Below, piece after piece: positions 28,510-40,090 of a DNA stretch of 64,000 bases. The stretch is from Deltaproteobacteria bacterium (GTDB taxonomy: Bacteria > Lernaellota > Lernaellaia > JACKCT01): the NCBI GenBank assembly GCA_020845895.1, contig JADLEX010000053.1:86050-150049 (forward strand), in the 5' to 3' direction. The notes under the pieces are model-generated. The model was given only the letters and a program-made list of their open reading frames with translations, ran no database searches and was not told the origin of the DNA. Each line of letters opens with the position of its first letter. Position 1 is the stretch's first letter. Made by a program: the position numbers and the translations under genes.

Positions 28510-29499
28510 ATGGGCGTGAAGATTCTTTCCGTGGCGAGCGCGTTGCCGCGGCGTCGCGTGGACAATTCCGAACTCGCGACAACCCTTGGGATCGGCGAGG
28601 CGGCCCTCGCATCGCGCGTCGGCACCACGGAGCGGCGCTACGTCGGCGGAGAAGAGACCGGCGCGAAGCTCCTGGCGTCCGCGTCCGATGACGCGCTCGC
28701 TCAGGCGGGACGCACGCGTGAGCAGGTCCGCGCGATCGTGGCCTCGACCGTCACGCCAGACCACCAGTTTCCGGGCAACGCCGCGTTCCTGCAGAAGGAG
28801 TGGGCGCTGCCCGGCGCGGCGATCCTCGATGCGCGCGCGTGCGATGGCGGCTTCCTGCACTCGCTCGATGTCGCGCGGACCTTCATCGACGCGGGCACCT
28901 TCGATCTCGTCCTGCTCGCGGCGTGCGACCTGTTCTCGACCTACCTGCGGCACGAGCCCGAGGGTGCGTCCGTCACGCCGTGGTTCGGCGACGGCGCGGC
29001 CGCGTGCGTGCTGGCGCCTTGCGACGACGACTCCGGAATCCTCGCGCTGGAGGTCGGGAACGATCCCGCGCACGTCGAGGCGTTTTGGGCGAAGGATCCC
29101 GGGACATACGTGCGCCCGCGCATGACGCGCGAAACCATCGAAAAGGGTCTGTGGCATTTCACCATCGACATGGATGCGATGGCGCGCGAGACCGCCCGCC
29201 TGATGCCCGCTATTTGCCGCCGCGCCTTGGAAAAAGCCGGGGTGGGAGCGAGCGACGTGTCGATCTTTATCGGGTCCGCGATCCTGCCCGAGTGGGGCGC
29301 GGCGGTCGCCGACGAACTCGGCATCCCGCGCGAGCGCGTCCCCGCCACGCACGACAGCATCGGCTATTGCGGAACGGCGCTCCTGCCGATCAACATCGAG
29401 CGCGCGCTCCGGTCCGGACGGGTGAAGAGCGGCGACGTGATCCTCGCCGCGTCGGTCGGCGCGGGGATCGCGTTCGGGGCGATGGTCTATCGCGTGTGA
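28510..29499 (+). CDS. Divergent KASIII-like protein lacking catalytic His and Asn
   Basis: A 329-residue thiolase-fold protein of the FabH type, sharing its overall layout with the preceding gene. The nucleophile region is kept (Cys111 in ARACDGGFLHS). The segment aligned to HQAN reads GSAILPE and that aligned to YGNTTSA reads YCGTALLP, so the histidine and asparagine needed for decarboxylative condensation are missing. Family precedents are acyltransferase-like KASIII homologues and the inactive partner of heterodimeric enzymes such as PqsBC. I infer either a partner subunit or a non-decarboxylating acyltransferase. The adjacent genes beyond it are on the other strand. Confidence 0.78.
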   Translation: MGVKILSVASALPRRRVDNSELATTLGIGEAALASRVGTTERRYVGGEETGAKLLASASDDALAQAGRTREQVRAIVASTVTPDHQFPGNAAFLQKEWALPGAAILDARACDGGFLHSLDVARTFIDAGTFDLVLLAACDLFSTYLRHEPEGASVTPWFGDGAAACVLAPCDDDSGILALEVGNDPAHVEAFWAKDPGTYVRPRMTRETIEKGLWHFTIDMDAMARETARLMPAICRRALEKAGVGASDVSIFIGSAILPEWGAAVADELGIPRERVPATHDSIGYCGTALLPINIERALRSGRVKSGDVILAASVGAGIAFGAMVYRV

Positions 29500-29521
29500 G
29501 GTCGGCGCGAACGGACGCGGA

Positions 29522-32220
<2,699 letters not shown>

Positions 32221-32988
32221 CTATTCCTTTCGGCCGCCGACCCGGTCGCGCATGCGCTCCAGATCGGCGGGCGTATCGACACCCCAACTGTCCGACTCGA
32301 CCGTCGGCACCTTGATTCGAATGCCCGCCTCGATCGCGCGAAGCTGCTCGAGCTTTTCGATCTGCTCCAGACGCGACGGCGGCATGGCCGTAAAGCGCCG
32401 AAGAAACTCCTTGCGATACACATAGAGTCCGATGTGCTTGAAGAACATACCGTCGAACTCCGGCCGCCATTCGCGGACGGGCTCGCCGTCCATCGCGTCG
32501 CGCACAAAAGGGATCGGCGATCGCGAAAAATAGATCGCGAAGTCGTTCGCGTCGGCGACCACCTTCGCGCAGTTCGGATTCCACAGATCCGCGGCGTCCC
32601 GAAGCGGAGTCTTGAGCGATCCCATCTGCAAGGCCGCGTCCGATGCAAACGGCGCCACCGCCGCGTCGATGTGTTCCGGATCGAGCAGCGGTTCGTCGCC
32701 CTGCACGTTGACCACCAAATCGACGTCGAGCGGCAATGCGGCCTCGGCAACGCGGTCGGTTCCGCTGGGATGATCGGCGCGCGTCATGACGGCGTCGAAC
32801 CCGGCCCGCGTGGCGACGTCCCGAACGGCGTCGTGGTCCGTCGCCACAATGATCCGATCGACCGAGCGGGCGAGCGCGGCTCGCCGCGCAACGTGCACCA
32901 CCATTTCGACCCCGTCGATCAGGACAAGGGGTTTTCCGGGGAATCGCGTGGACGCGAACCGGGCCGGAATGACGGCGACGACCTTCAT
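32221..32988 (-). CDS. kdsB: 3-deoxy-manno-octulosonate cytidylyltransferase
   Basis: KdsB activates Kdo to CMP-Kdo for lipid A-core assembly. The 255-residue protein starts MKVVAVIPARFASTRFPGKPL and carries VNVQGDEPLLDPEHID and HIGLYVYRKEFL, all typical. The ATG at 32988 has GGAGG 5 nt upstream, and longer frames to 33063 are proline-rich and unconserved. It lies 60 nt upstream of pyrG on the same strand. kdsA and kdsC are not in the window. Confidence 0.94.
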   Translation of the reverse strand: MKVVAVIPARFASTRFPGKPLVLIDGVEMVVHVARRAALARSVDRIIVATDHDAVRDVATRAGFDAVMTRADHPSGTDRVAEAALPLDVDLVVNVQGDEPLLDPEHIDAAVAPFASDAALQMGSLKTPLRDAADLWNPNCAKVVADANDFAIYFSRSPIPFVRDAMDGEPVREWRPEFDGMFFKHIGLYVYRKEFLRRFTAMPPSRLEQIEKLEQLRAIEAGIRIKVPTVESDSWGVDTPADLERMRDRVGGRKE

Positions 32989-33399
32989 CGCGGCCTCCGG
33001 AAGCTCGGCGTCTTGGCCGGGAACGACGGGTTCGGATCGCGGAGGCGGCGGCGCGCAGACCATGCAAAAACGTGCGCACGTCGCCCAAACACCACTCCAC
33101 CTCCGAGACGGACGATCGTCACCTATGGGGCCGGGAGCGGCTCTCGATCCGATTTTTGGAGAGCCGGTTCATCATCCTCGAAGGGCCGATCCGTGTCAAG
33201 GCCGATCGCGAAGGGGGCAGCCAGATCTTGTGGTATTTCCGTGGGATTTCGCCTCTTTACCACTACGGATAGTGGTGATATTCTGGTGATTACCCTCTGA
33301 GGCCGTCCCGGGCCGCCCGCGTGCCCCGGGGTCGTTGACCCCGTTTGCGGCCCGTCTACAATTTCACCCGATCTCATCTCGATCGGCGGGGAAACCGAC
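32989..33399. other. Divergent intergenic region with hairpin and promoter
   Basis: About 410 nt between kdsB and the gene at 33400. It holds a perfect 7-bp inverted repeat with a 4-nt loop (ACCACTA-CGGA-TAGTGGT, 33259-33276), not followed by a T run, and the promoter at 33335-33362. A 66-codon frame at 33072-33272 on the plus strand has no recognisable features or ribosome site, and I do not call it a gene. Confidence 0.5.
33335..33362 (+). promoter_or_regulatory. Sigma70-type promoter of the 33400 gene
   Basis: TTGACC at 33335-33340 and TACAAT at 33357-33362 are separated by 16 bp, with the ATG 37 nt downstream. It probably drives the module protein and the overlapping amidase gene. Confidence 0.65.
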
Positions 33400-34299
33400 A
33401 TGACCGGCGCGCACGTCGACACGCGTTCGCTTCAGGAAAACGTCCTGTTCGGTCCCGTTACCGAATACGAGGTCGTGCGGTTCCTGGAGTCCCTGCTCGA
33501 TCTGTGCGGCAAGATCGAGCGGTACCCCATTTCGAGCAAGATTGTTCAGGAAGGCGGCGCGCAGGCCGCCGCGTCGCTCGCGCGTCTTTGGGAAAAACCC
33601 GGCGACGACGCGACAATTTCCGAACTCTACAATCAGTTGCAGGTCAACGACATTCCACTGTCGAACGCCGCGCAAACGCATCCCACGGTCAGCGCGTTTC
33701 TGTATTTCATGCTCGAAAACAACGTTCGCGCCGTCACCTTTCACGCAAACGCGAAGGACGAAGACCTCGTTCGGTTCTTCTCGGCTCTGGTCAATGCCAC
33801 GGCGGGCAGGGACCTCGACGACGAACTGCGGGGCCTGGGACTCGCATCGATCGACTACTTGCCGCAGGTCACCATCCCAGCTCCGCCGGAGAACGCGCCG
33901 CGTGTATCGTTCGCCCGCACGGACGGGTTCTTCACGGATACGGGCGAGGATTCCGAGGACGACGTGGCCTGGGAGGACGTTCCCGTGGAGCGCAACGCCC
34001 CCGAGGAGCCGGCCGAACCGGCAACCGAGGCGGCGAGTGACGCACCGGGAAAGCGAATCCACGTCCGCGTCGTCGTCGGCACACATCCGCTCTTCGGGGC
34101 GACGGTCACCGTCGTCGATCATCTCCACCCCACGGTCGTTTTCGACGCCGAGCCGGGCGCCACACTCCAACTCATTCCGGGCGACTACGCGCTCGAAGTG
34201 CGCTACGAGGCGTACCGCGTCATGCATCCGCTGAAGGTCGGTTACGACGACGACGTCCGCAACATCGACGTCGATCTCCAGCGCGTTTTCGATTACTGA
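33400..34299 (+). CDS. Protein with YP-module-like N-terminus and C-terminal beta-sandwich-like domain
   Basis: A 299-residue soluble protein. Residues about 20-130 resemble the N-terminal module of the two coupled genes at 1706-5328: an LQVNDIPLSNAAQTHPTVSAF segment, then VRAVTFHANAKDEDLVRFFSAL. Acidic residues 175-210 form a linker. The C-terminal ~85 residues (VRVVVGTHPLFGATVTVVDH ... LQLIPGDYALEVRYEAY) look like a carboxypeptidase-regulatory or PEGA-type beta-sandwich. No catalytic motif. Its stop overlaps the amidase start (TGATG), so the products are coupled. A role as adaptor or signalling scaffold is a guess. Confidence 0.65.
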   Translation: MTGAHVDTRSLQENVLFGPVTEYEVVRFLESLLDLCGKIERYPISSKIVQEGGAQAAASLARLWEKPGDDATISELYNQLQVNDIPLSNAAQTHPTVSAFLYFMLENNVRAVTFHANAKDEDLVRFFSALVNATAGRDLDDELRGLGLASIDYLPQVTIPAPPENAPRVSFARTDGFFTDTGEDSEDDVAWEDVPVERNAPEEPAEPATEAASDAPGKRIHVRVVVGTHPLFGATVTVVDHLHPTVVFDAEPGATLQLIPGDYALEVRYEAYRVMHPLKVGYDDDVRNIDVDLQRVFDY

Positions 34300-35474
34300 T
34301 GCCCTCGCCCGTCCGAAGCCGTTCGATCGCCCGCGTCGCTTGCGTTTGTGTTGTTCTCTTCGCGGCGACCGCCGCATACGCCGACGCGACGCTCGTCGTG
34401 ATCGGCGGCGAATCCACAACGCTGCGCCGCGTTTACGAGCAGGACGGCGAGATCTGGATCGGTGCGCGCGAGCTGCTGGAGGCGCTGGGGTTTCAGGTCA
34501 CGTGGAACGCGTCGAGCGAGAAGTTGATCGGCCACGGGAACGATCGAAGCGTGCTCCTGACGCCCGGAATCGAACACGTCGTCGCCGGGGCGAAGACGCG
34601 CCGCCTCGCGCACGCGCCGCGCTTCGTGGGCGGGGAACTGTGTGTCCCGGTCGAATTCGTCGAGCGCGCCCTGCCCCAGATCCTGGGCACGCAGGCTCAC
34701 CTCGAAGCCGTACACCCGTCGCCGATCGCCGTGGCCCCGACCTTCGCCGCGACGGTGTCCGTTCTGAAAAAGATCGTCGTGGACGCCGGGCACGGCGGGC
34801 ACGACGCCGGCGCGACATCGCCCGAGGGCATCAAGGAAAAGGACATCAACCTCGGTGTCGCGCTCAAGCGGCGCGAGCTGCTCGAACGCAACACGCAGAT
34901 CGACGTGGTCCTGACGCGCGACGGCGACTACTTCATTCCGCTGGCCGGGCGCACGCAGATCGGCAATCGGTCCGAGGCCGACCTGTTCCTGTCGATTCAT
35001 TCGAACGGATCGGTCAATCGCGCGGCGACCGGCCTGGAAACGTATTTTCTCGCCTATGAGGCGACCGACCGGCAGGCGGCGCGGCTGGCCGCCGAGGAAA
35101 ACCGCGTCGTTTCGCTGGAGGAGAATTCGCCGTTTGCCGCGTTCACCGAGGGCGACGATCTGGCAGCCATGCTGCGCGACATGGTGAACGCCGACAACAT
35201 GCGCGCATCGGAGCACTTGGCGGCCGCGGTGCAGCGGCGCATCGTGGAGTACATGCACCTACCCAACCGGGGAGTGAAACAGGCGCCGTTTTTCGTGCTG
35301 GTGGGATCGAAGAATCCGGCGATTCTCGTCGAGGTCGGTTTCGCCAGCAATCCGGTCGAGGCGCGGCGACTGGCCGAGGAACAGACGCAGTGGGTGCTCG
35401 CCGAGGCGCTGTTTCAAGCGATCATGTATTATGACGAAACGCTCGCCGAATCACGCGCGGGCGAGCGGCCCTGA
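34299..35474 (+). CDS. N-acetylmuramoyl-L-alanine amidase (Amidase_3)
   Basis: A periplasmic zinc amidase that removes stem peptides from peptidoglycan during division. The 391-residue protein has a signal peptide (CVVLFAATAAYADA), a copper-amine-oxidase-like N-terminal domain (residues about 30-130, VVIGGESTTLRRV ... ELLEALGFQVTW) and a catalytic domain with IVVDAGHGGHDAGA, KEKDINL, LFLSIHSNGS and the C-terminal glutamate in VEVGFASN. The start overlaps the upstream stop. Its last 24 nt overlap the convergent YihY gene. Confidence 0.9.
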   Translation: MPSPVRSRSIARVACVCVVLFAATAAYADATLVVIGGESTTLRRVYEQDGEIWIGARELLEALGFQVTWNASSEKLIGHGNDRSVLLTPGIEHVVAGAKTRRLAHAPRFVGGELCVPVEFVERALPQILGTQAHLEAVHPSPIAVAPTFAATVSVLKKIVVDAGHGGHDAGATSPEGIKEKDINLGVALKRRELLERNTQIDVVLTRDGDYFIPLAGRTQIGNRSEADLFLSIHSNGSVNRAATGLETYFLAYEATDRQAARLAAEENRVVSLEENSPFAAFTEGDDLAAMLRDMVNADNMRASEHLAAAVQRRIVEYMHLPNRGVKQAPFFVLVGSKNPAILVEVGFASNPVEARRLAEEQTQWVLAEALFQAIMYYDETLAESRAGERP

Positions 35475-36761
35475 ATCCGCCAACAACGACTCCACATCCG
35501 CCGCGCCGATTGCCTCGTATCCCGCATTTTCGAACTGATCCACGATGGCCGCGGCCAGTCGATCCGTCGATTCGCTGGCGGGCAGTGCGAACTTCGCATC
35601 CCGCGTCCGAAACACGCTGAATACCAGCTCGCGAATCGGCAGCGCCGCCGGTGAACGCGCCGGGATGAAGCCGGGCGACGGCTCCTCGACCACGGCTAGC
35701 AACTTCGATTCGACGAAGCCGTCGAGGACCTCCTCGGCGAGTTCGATCGGCACGGCGAAACGATCGGCGATATCGTCGACCTCGGAAGGAGGCTCCCCGT
35801 CGCGAAATCGATTCGCGATAAAGAGATAGATCTGCACGGACAGCAGCAGGCGCTTCTGCGCGTCGAGTTCGCCGAAAACGCGGTTCTTGAGCAGCGCGTG
35901 GAAATTCTGATGGACGAAAGTCACCTCCGTCGCGAACAGCACGATCAGCCACGTGACGTAAAGCCAAATGAGAAACAGCGGCACCAGGGCGAGTGAGCCG
36001 TAGATGACGGAATAGCTCACCGCGCCGGCCGCCCAGCGCGCGAAAAGGCGCTTGCCGACTTCGAACAGGATGGCCCCGGTCACGCCACCGATGAGGGCGC
36101 TGCGAAAACGGACCTTCGTCGCGGGAACGACGGTCATGACGAACGCAAAGGCGAGCGACGAGAAGACCACCGGAAACAGCGACCAGAGGAGGCGCGACAG
36201 AAATCCGATCTGCATGATCTCCTGATAGATCATCATTTTCTGGACCTTGCCGGTGATGTAGAAGCTCGCGCCGAGAAACGCCGTCCCCCACACCAGCACC
36301 GCCGTAAAGATCATGACCTTCTGAACGAAGCGCCGTTTGCCCTTGTTCTTCCAGATCGCGTTGATGTTTTTTTCGATGTTTTGAAACAGCATGACCGACG
36401 TGACGAGCATGGCGACCGCGCCGATCGCGCCGAGCTGTTTCGTGTTGGCGGCGAAGGTGTTCATGTAGGTCATGATCTCGCCGCTTTTGGCCGGAATCAG
36501 GTTCGTGAAGAGGAACTCCTGCAACCGTTCCTTCATGTCGCCGAACGCCGCGAAAACCGAGAACATCGAGAGCAGCACCGCCGTCAGCGGCACCAGCGCG
36601 AGCAGCGACGCGTAGGCCAGCGCGTTCGCCCTCACCACGCACGCGTCCTTGCCGAATTCGCCCAAAAGTTGCGCCACGAACTGCGCGAAACGCACCGCGC
36701 GCCGCTGAATCGGTGGATCGCCCGAGGGGTCGTAACGGAAGAGCCTTTCGAGAATGCTCAA
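35451..36761 (-). CDS. YihY/BrkB-family inner-membrane protein
   Basis: A 436-residue polytopic membrane protein. The N-terminal ~290 residues have six hydrophobic helices with family segments (RANALAYASLLALVPLTAVLLSMF, LYVTWLIVLFATEVTFVHQN). A soluble C-terminal extension of about 140 residues is winged-helix-like (VDDIADRFAVPIELAEEVLDGFV). The function of the family is unsettled; the old name ribonuclease BN is wrong. The start is unclear. I use TTG 36761, four bases after the tyrA stop and preceded by AAGG; longer frames run into tyrA. Confidence 0.8.
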   Translation of the reverse strand: MSILERLFRYDPSGDPPIQRRAVRFAQFVAQLLGEFGKDACVVRANALAYASLLALVPLTAVLLSMFSVFAAFGDMKERLQEFLFTNLIPAKSGEIMTYMNTFAANTKQLGAIGAVAMLVTSVMLFQNIEKNINAIWKNKGKRRFVQKVMIFTAVLVWGTAFLGASFYITGKVQKMMIYQEIMQIGFLSRLLWSLFPVVFSSLAFAFVMTVVPATKVRFRSALIGGVTGAILFEVGKRLFARWAAGAVSYSVIYGSLALVPLFLIWLYVTWLIVLFATEVTFVHQNFHALLKNRVFGELDAQKRLLLSVQIYLFIANRFRDGEPPSEVDDIADRFAVPIELAEEVLDGFVESKLLAVVEEPSPGFIPARSPAALPIRELVFSVFRTRDAKFALPASESTDRLAAAIVDQFENAGYEAIGAADVESLLADSGPLARA

Positions 36762-36765
36762 GACT

Positions 36766-37668
36766 TCAGCCTTTTGCGTCCACGAGGGGGCGCGTTCTCG
36801 GCACCGCTTCGAGCGTGCGATCGAGAACGCGACGGCGCATCGTCGCGGCCTCGTTCCACAATCCCTCAATCTCGCCGTCACGCAATCGACGTCTCAAGTC
36901 GCGCCACGTCGCCTCGAATTCATCGAGCGCCCGCTCGATATCCGCCCGATTGCCGGAAAGCACGCCGCTCCACGGTCGGAAATCCGAAGCCGCCAGCCGA
37001 GTCATGTCGCGAAATCCGTTGCCGGCGATCTTGAACGCGAGGTCGCGGTCCTCGACCGCGCCCCCGACCGTACGCATGAGCGCGGTGGCAAGGAGTTGCG
37101 GCAGGTGGCTGATCATCGCGACGAGCCGGTCGTGTTCGGCGGGATCGAGCGTGATCGGTCGCGCGCCGAGCGACTCGACGAATCTGATGAGATCGAGCAT
37201 TCGATCGGGATTTACGCCCGGCAGCGGACACAGAATCCAAGGCCGCTGGTGAAACAGCAGTGCGTCCGCGGCATAAGCGCCGGAGCGCTCCGATCCGCTC
37301 ATCGGATGGCCGCCGATGAAGGCGCCGCCGCCCAGCGTTTTTGCCGCGTGCGCGCAGATCGCGGATTTGGCGCCCGCCACGTCGGTCACAAGCGTCCCTG
37401 GTCCGATCGCGCCCGCGACGTCGTCGATGAGCATGGGGATGTGCTGCGCCGGCGCGGCGAGCACGACGAGATCGGCGTTGACGGCGAGTCGCGGCAAGGC
37501 ATCGACCGATTCGACGCGATCCGCGGCACTGAGCCCGCGCAATCGCGCGAGCTGTTCCGGTACATCGACGGCCTCGATGACCGTGGCCGGCGCGACGCGG
37601 CGCACCGCAAGCGCGAACGACGCCCCGATCAGACCGAAGCCGGCGATGACGACGCGCCTAAATGCCAT
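36766..37668 (-). CDS. tyrA: Prephenate dehydrogenase
   Basis: TyrA converts prephenate to 4-hydroxyphenylpyruvate in tyrosine synthesis using NAD(P). The 300-residue protein has the Rossmann motif IAGFGLIGASFALA at its N-terminus, TDVAGAKS and GGHPMSGSERSG, which are family hallmarks. There is no fused chorismate mutase or ACT domain. Its start overlaps the aroF stop by 11 nt, so the two are coupled. Confidence 0.92.
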   Translation of the reverse strand: MAFRRVVIAGFGLIGASFALAVRRVAPATVIEAVDVPEQLARLRGLSAADRVESVDALPRLAVNADLVVLAAPAQHIPMLIDDVAGAIGPGTLVTDVAGAKSAICAHAAKTLGGGAFIGGHPMSGSERSGAYAADALLFHQRPWILCPLPGVNPDRMLDLIRFVESLGARPITLDPAEHDRLVAMISHLPQLLATALMRTVGGAVEDRDLAFKIAGNGFRDMTRLAASDFRPWSGVLSGNRADIERALDEFEATWRDLRRRLRDGEIEGLWNEAATMRRRVLDRTLEAVPRTRPLVDAKG

Positions 37669-38695
37669 CGTCCCGCTCGGGGGCGATATTGCGTCCGAGT
37701 GTGGTCGCGATGATCCGGCAACGCCGCATGAGCGTGGCGAACTGGTCGAGATAGAGCGATTGCGGGCCGTCGGACAGCGCCTTCTCGGGATTCGGGTGAA
37801 TCTCGACCATGAGTCCGTCAGCCCCCGCCGCCACCGCCGCCCGCGCGACGGGCGCGACGTAGTCGCGGATGCCGGTCGCGTGGCTGGGATCGGCCACGAT
37901 CGGCAGGTGCGACAGATGCTTCACCACGGGAATCGACGAAATGTCCATGATGTTGCGCGTCTGTTGATCGTAGGAACGGATGCCGCGCTCGCACAGCACA
38001 ACCTGCATGTTGCCGCCCGCCATCAGGTATTCCGCGGACAGCAACCATTCTTCGATGGTGGCCGACAGGCCGCGCTTGAGCAGCACCGGCTTTCGCTGCT
38101 TGCCGAGTTCCGTCAGCATCGTGAAGTTCTGCATGTTGCGCGCGCCGACCTGAAACAGGTCGACGTAGGGCAGCATCGTCTCGATCTGCTCGGTGGACAT
38201 CACCTCGGATACGACCTTCAGGCCGTATCGGTCCGCCGCGTCGCGCAGAAGCTTGAGTCCATCGAGGCCGAGGCCCTGAAAACTGGAGGGGGAAGATCGC
38301 GGCTTGTACGCGCCGCCGCGCAGAATCCGACCGCCGGACGCGGCCACCGCCGCCGCCGACACGTTGATCTGCTCCTCGCTCTCGACGGAACACGGCCCGG
38401 CCATCACGACGACCTCCGGCCCGCCGATCAGCACGCCTTCCACGTCCACGATCGTGTCGTCCTTCTGAAACGTGCGGCTGGGCAGCTTGTACGACGACGA
38501 GATCTTCACGACGTCCGTGACGCCGGGCATGACCAGAAATTCCTCGCGCGCGAGCTTGCCGCCGTGGCCCACCACGCCCAGCACCGTCTGCTCGACGCCG
38601 TCGCTGCGATGCACGTCGAGCCCGAAACCGTGGACCTTCTCGATTACGGCGTCGATCTGCTCGGGCGTGCTGTAGCGATCCATCACGATCACCAT
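37658..38695 (-). CDS. aroF: 3-deoxy-7-phosphoheptulonate synthase (AroF/AroG-II-like, ACT-like N-terminus)
   Basis: DAHP synthase condenses PEP and erythrose-4-phosphate, the first shikimate step. The 345-residue product has an N-terminal ferredoxin-like regulatory domain (VIVMDRYSTPEQIDAVIEKV) and a catalytic barrel with MAGPCSVES, RGGAYKPRSSPSSFQGLG, NFTMLTELGK, VLLKRGLSAT and IVADPSHATG. This is the Thermotoga/Bacillus-type architecture, in which the N-terminal domain allows tyrosine/phenylalanine feedback. The start is ATG 38695 (GGGAG upstream); a longer ATG at 38752 adds no conserved residues. Confidence 0.93.
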   Translation of the reverse strand: MVIVMDRYSTPEQIDAVIEKVHGFGLDVHRSDGVEQTVLGVVGHGGKLAREEFLVMPGVTDVVKISSSYKLPSRTFQKDDTIVDVEGVLIGGPEVVVMAGPCSVESEEQINVSAAAVAASGGRILRGGAYKPRSSPSSFQGLGLDGLKLLRDAADRYGLKVVSEVMSTEQIETMLPYVDLFQVGARNMQNFTMLTELGKQRKPVLLKRGLSATIEEWLLSAEYLMAGGNMQVVLCERGIRSYDQQTRNIMDISSIPVVKHLSHLPIVADPSHATGIRDYVAPVARAAVAAGADGLMVEIHPNPEKALSDGPQSLYLDQFATLMRRCRIIATTLGRNIAPERDDGI

Positions 38696-38835
38696 GTTCC
38701 AACTCCCAACCGGCGGCGAAAGGCCGCGTGAAAAAGCGAAGTAGTATTTCACCCGCCCGAGGGGATGACAAGTCGGGGACGCCCTCCCTATGATGTCCCC
38801 GATCCCGATCCTCGCTCGATTTTGCGGGAGACCCG

Positions 38836-39636
38836 TTGTCCGACCGACTCGTCGACATCTACCGCCACCGCTATCTGCTTCGCGGCTTTGTCCGAACCGA
38901 TCTGCGCAACCGGTACGGCGCGAGCTTTCTGGGCTTTTTCTGGTCGGTCATTCATCCGCTTCTGCTCGTGCTGCTCTACACCTTCGTCTTCGGCTACATC
39001 CTCGACATCAACGTGGGCGGCAACGCGGGGCCGAAAAACTACGGCCTTTTCCTCTTCGCGGGCATGCTGCCCTGGCTGGCGATCTCCGATGCGATCCATC
39101 GATCGTCGCAGGTCTTTCTCGAAAACCGCGACCTCGTGAAGCAGGTGAATTTTCCGAAATTCCTGATGCCGATGCGGTGCGTGATCGGAGCTTTTTTGCA
39201 CGAGCTCATCGCCATGGCCGTGTACGTGCCGGTGCTCGTCATCGTCGGCCACATCGTGCCGAGCGGGATCGGCGTCGGCTTGCTCATCGCGATCCTGCCC
39301 CTGCAACTGATGTTCACGCTTGGGATCACGCTGTTCGTGAGCGCCGTTTCGGTCTTTTACAAGGACGCCCGGGAGATGATCGGCGCGGTGCTGACGCTCT
39401 GGTTCTTCGGGACGCCGATCGTGTTCCCCATGTCGCTGGTGCCGGAGAAGGTCGTGTACCTGTTTTATCTGAATCCGGCTTCGTGGCTGATCAACGCATA
39501 TCGCGCGGCGCTGCTCGGCGACGAGATGCCCGAGCCCCTGGGTTTCCTCTACTTTTCGTTGGCACCGCTGCTCATGCTCGTCGTCGGGTGGGCGTGGTTT
39601 CGGCGGCTTTCGCGCGACTTCGCCGACCTGATATGA
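38836..39636 (+). CDS. ABC-2 type polysaccharide export permease
   Basis: A 266-residue inner-membrane permease of the Wzm/KpsM/TagG type, which exports lipid-linked O-antigen, capsule or similar glycans. It starts with the family's N-terminal amphipathic segment (LVDIYRHRYLLRGFVRTDLRNRYGAS-like, contacting the ATPase), followed by about six membrane helices and the conserved FYKDAREM and NPASWLINAYR segments. TTG start with GGGAG upstream. The partner ATPase normally lies directly downstream, but here a terminator and the convergent dksA-like gene follow. The transporter's other half must be elsewhere. Confidence 0.87.
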   Translation: MSDRLVDIYRHRYLLRGFVRTDLRNRYGASFLGFFWSVIHPLLLVLLYTFVFGYILDINVGGNAGPKNYGLFLFAGMLPWLAISDAIHRSSQVFLENRDLVKQVNFPKFLMPMRCVIGAFLHELIAMAVYVPVLVIVGHIVPSGIGVGLLIAILPLQLMFTLGITLFVSAVSVFYKDAREMIGAVLTLWFFGTPIVFPMSLVPEKVVYLFYLNPASWLINAYRAALLGDEMPEPLGFLYFSLAPLLMLVVGWAWFRRLSRDFADLI

Positions 39637-39637
39637 A

Positions 39638-39665
39638 AAAACCCCGAGCGCGACCCCGGGGTTTT
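39638..39665. terminator. Bidirectional rho-independent terminator
   Basis: AAAACCCC (39638-39645) pairs with GGGGTTTT (39658-39665) around a 12-nt loop. The A run on one side and T run on the other let it stop both the permease transcript (plus) and the convergent dksA-like transcript (minus). Confidence 0.8.
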
Positions 39666-39688
39666 CGAAACTTCAGGAAGTGCCTGAG

Positions 39689-40090
39689 CTAGAACAGCGT
39701 GTCGATCTTCGTGCCGCTGCCGGCCCGACGCTGCCGCTTCTCGCGTTCCAGTTCGGACTTGTGTTCGACCGAATAACGCGTCCACGGGCGAATCGCGAGC
39801 CGTCGCTTGTCGATCGGCTTGCCCGTGCCCTCGCAGTATCCGAATTCGCCTTCCTCGAACTTGGCAAGGGCGTGCTCGATCTCCCGCAGGAGCTTTCGGT
39901 CCTTGTCCAGCAACCGCCAGGCCAAGGCGGCCTCCGTTGCGTGGCTCGCCTGATCGGCTTCGTCGCCTTCGGTGCCGCCGGAAAGGCTGCCCTCACCGAG
40001 GGTGTACTTGGCCTTCGAGATGATTTCCTCGCGCTTCTGTAACAGCGTGGCGCGATACTGTTCGAGTTCTTCTACGGTCAGTTCCATCAT
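39689..40090 (-). CDS. DksA/TraR-family transcription regulator without a full zinc finger
   Basis: A 133-residue DksA-like protein that would bind the RNA polymerase secondary channel. The coiled-coil tip region (TEGDEADQASHATEA) is present. The C-terminal zinc-finger region keeps only one cysteine (GYCEGTGKPIDKRRLAIRPWTRYS) where four ligands are usual. This fits the zinc-independent DksA subgroup known from other proteobacteria. The start is one of two adjacent ATGs (40090 or 40087), with GGAGG upstream. Confidence 0.88.
   Translation of the reverse strand: MMELTVEELEQYRATLLQKREEIISKAKYTLGEGSLSGGTEGDEADQASHATEAALAWRLLDKDRKLLREIEHALAKFEEGEFGYCEGTGKPIDKRRLAIRPWTRYSVEHKSELEREKRQRRAGSGTKIDTLF

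Noticed and set aside
33072..33272. 66-codon frame in the kdsB upstream region
   Set aside because: No ribosome site, no recognisable family, and it lies in a region with promoter-like elements; it could be a remnant but nothing supports a gene.
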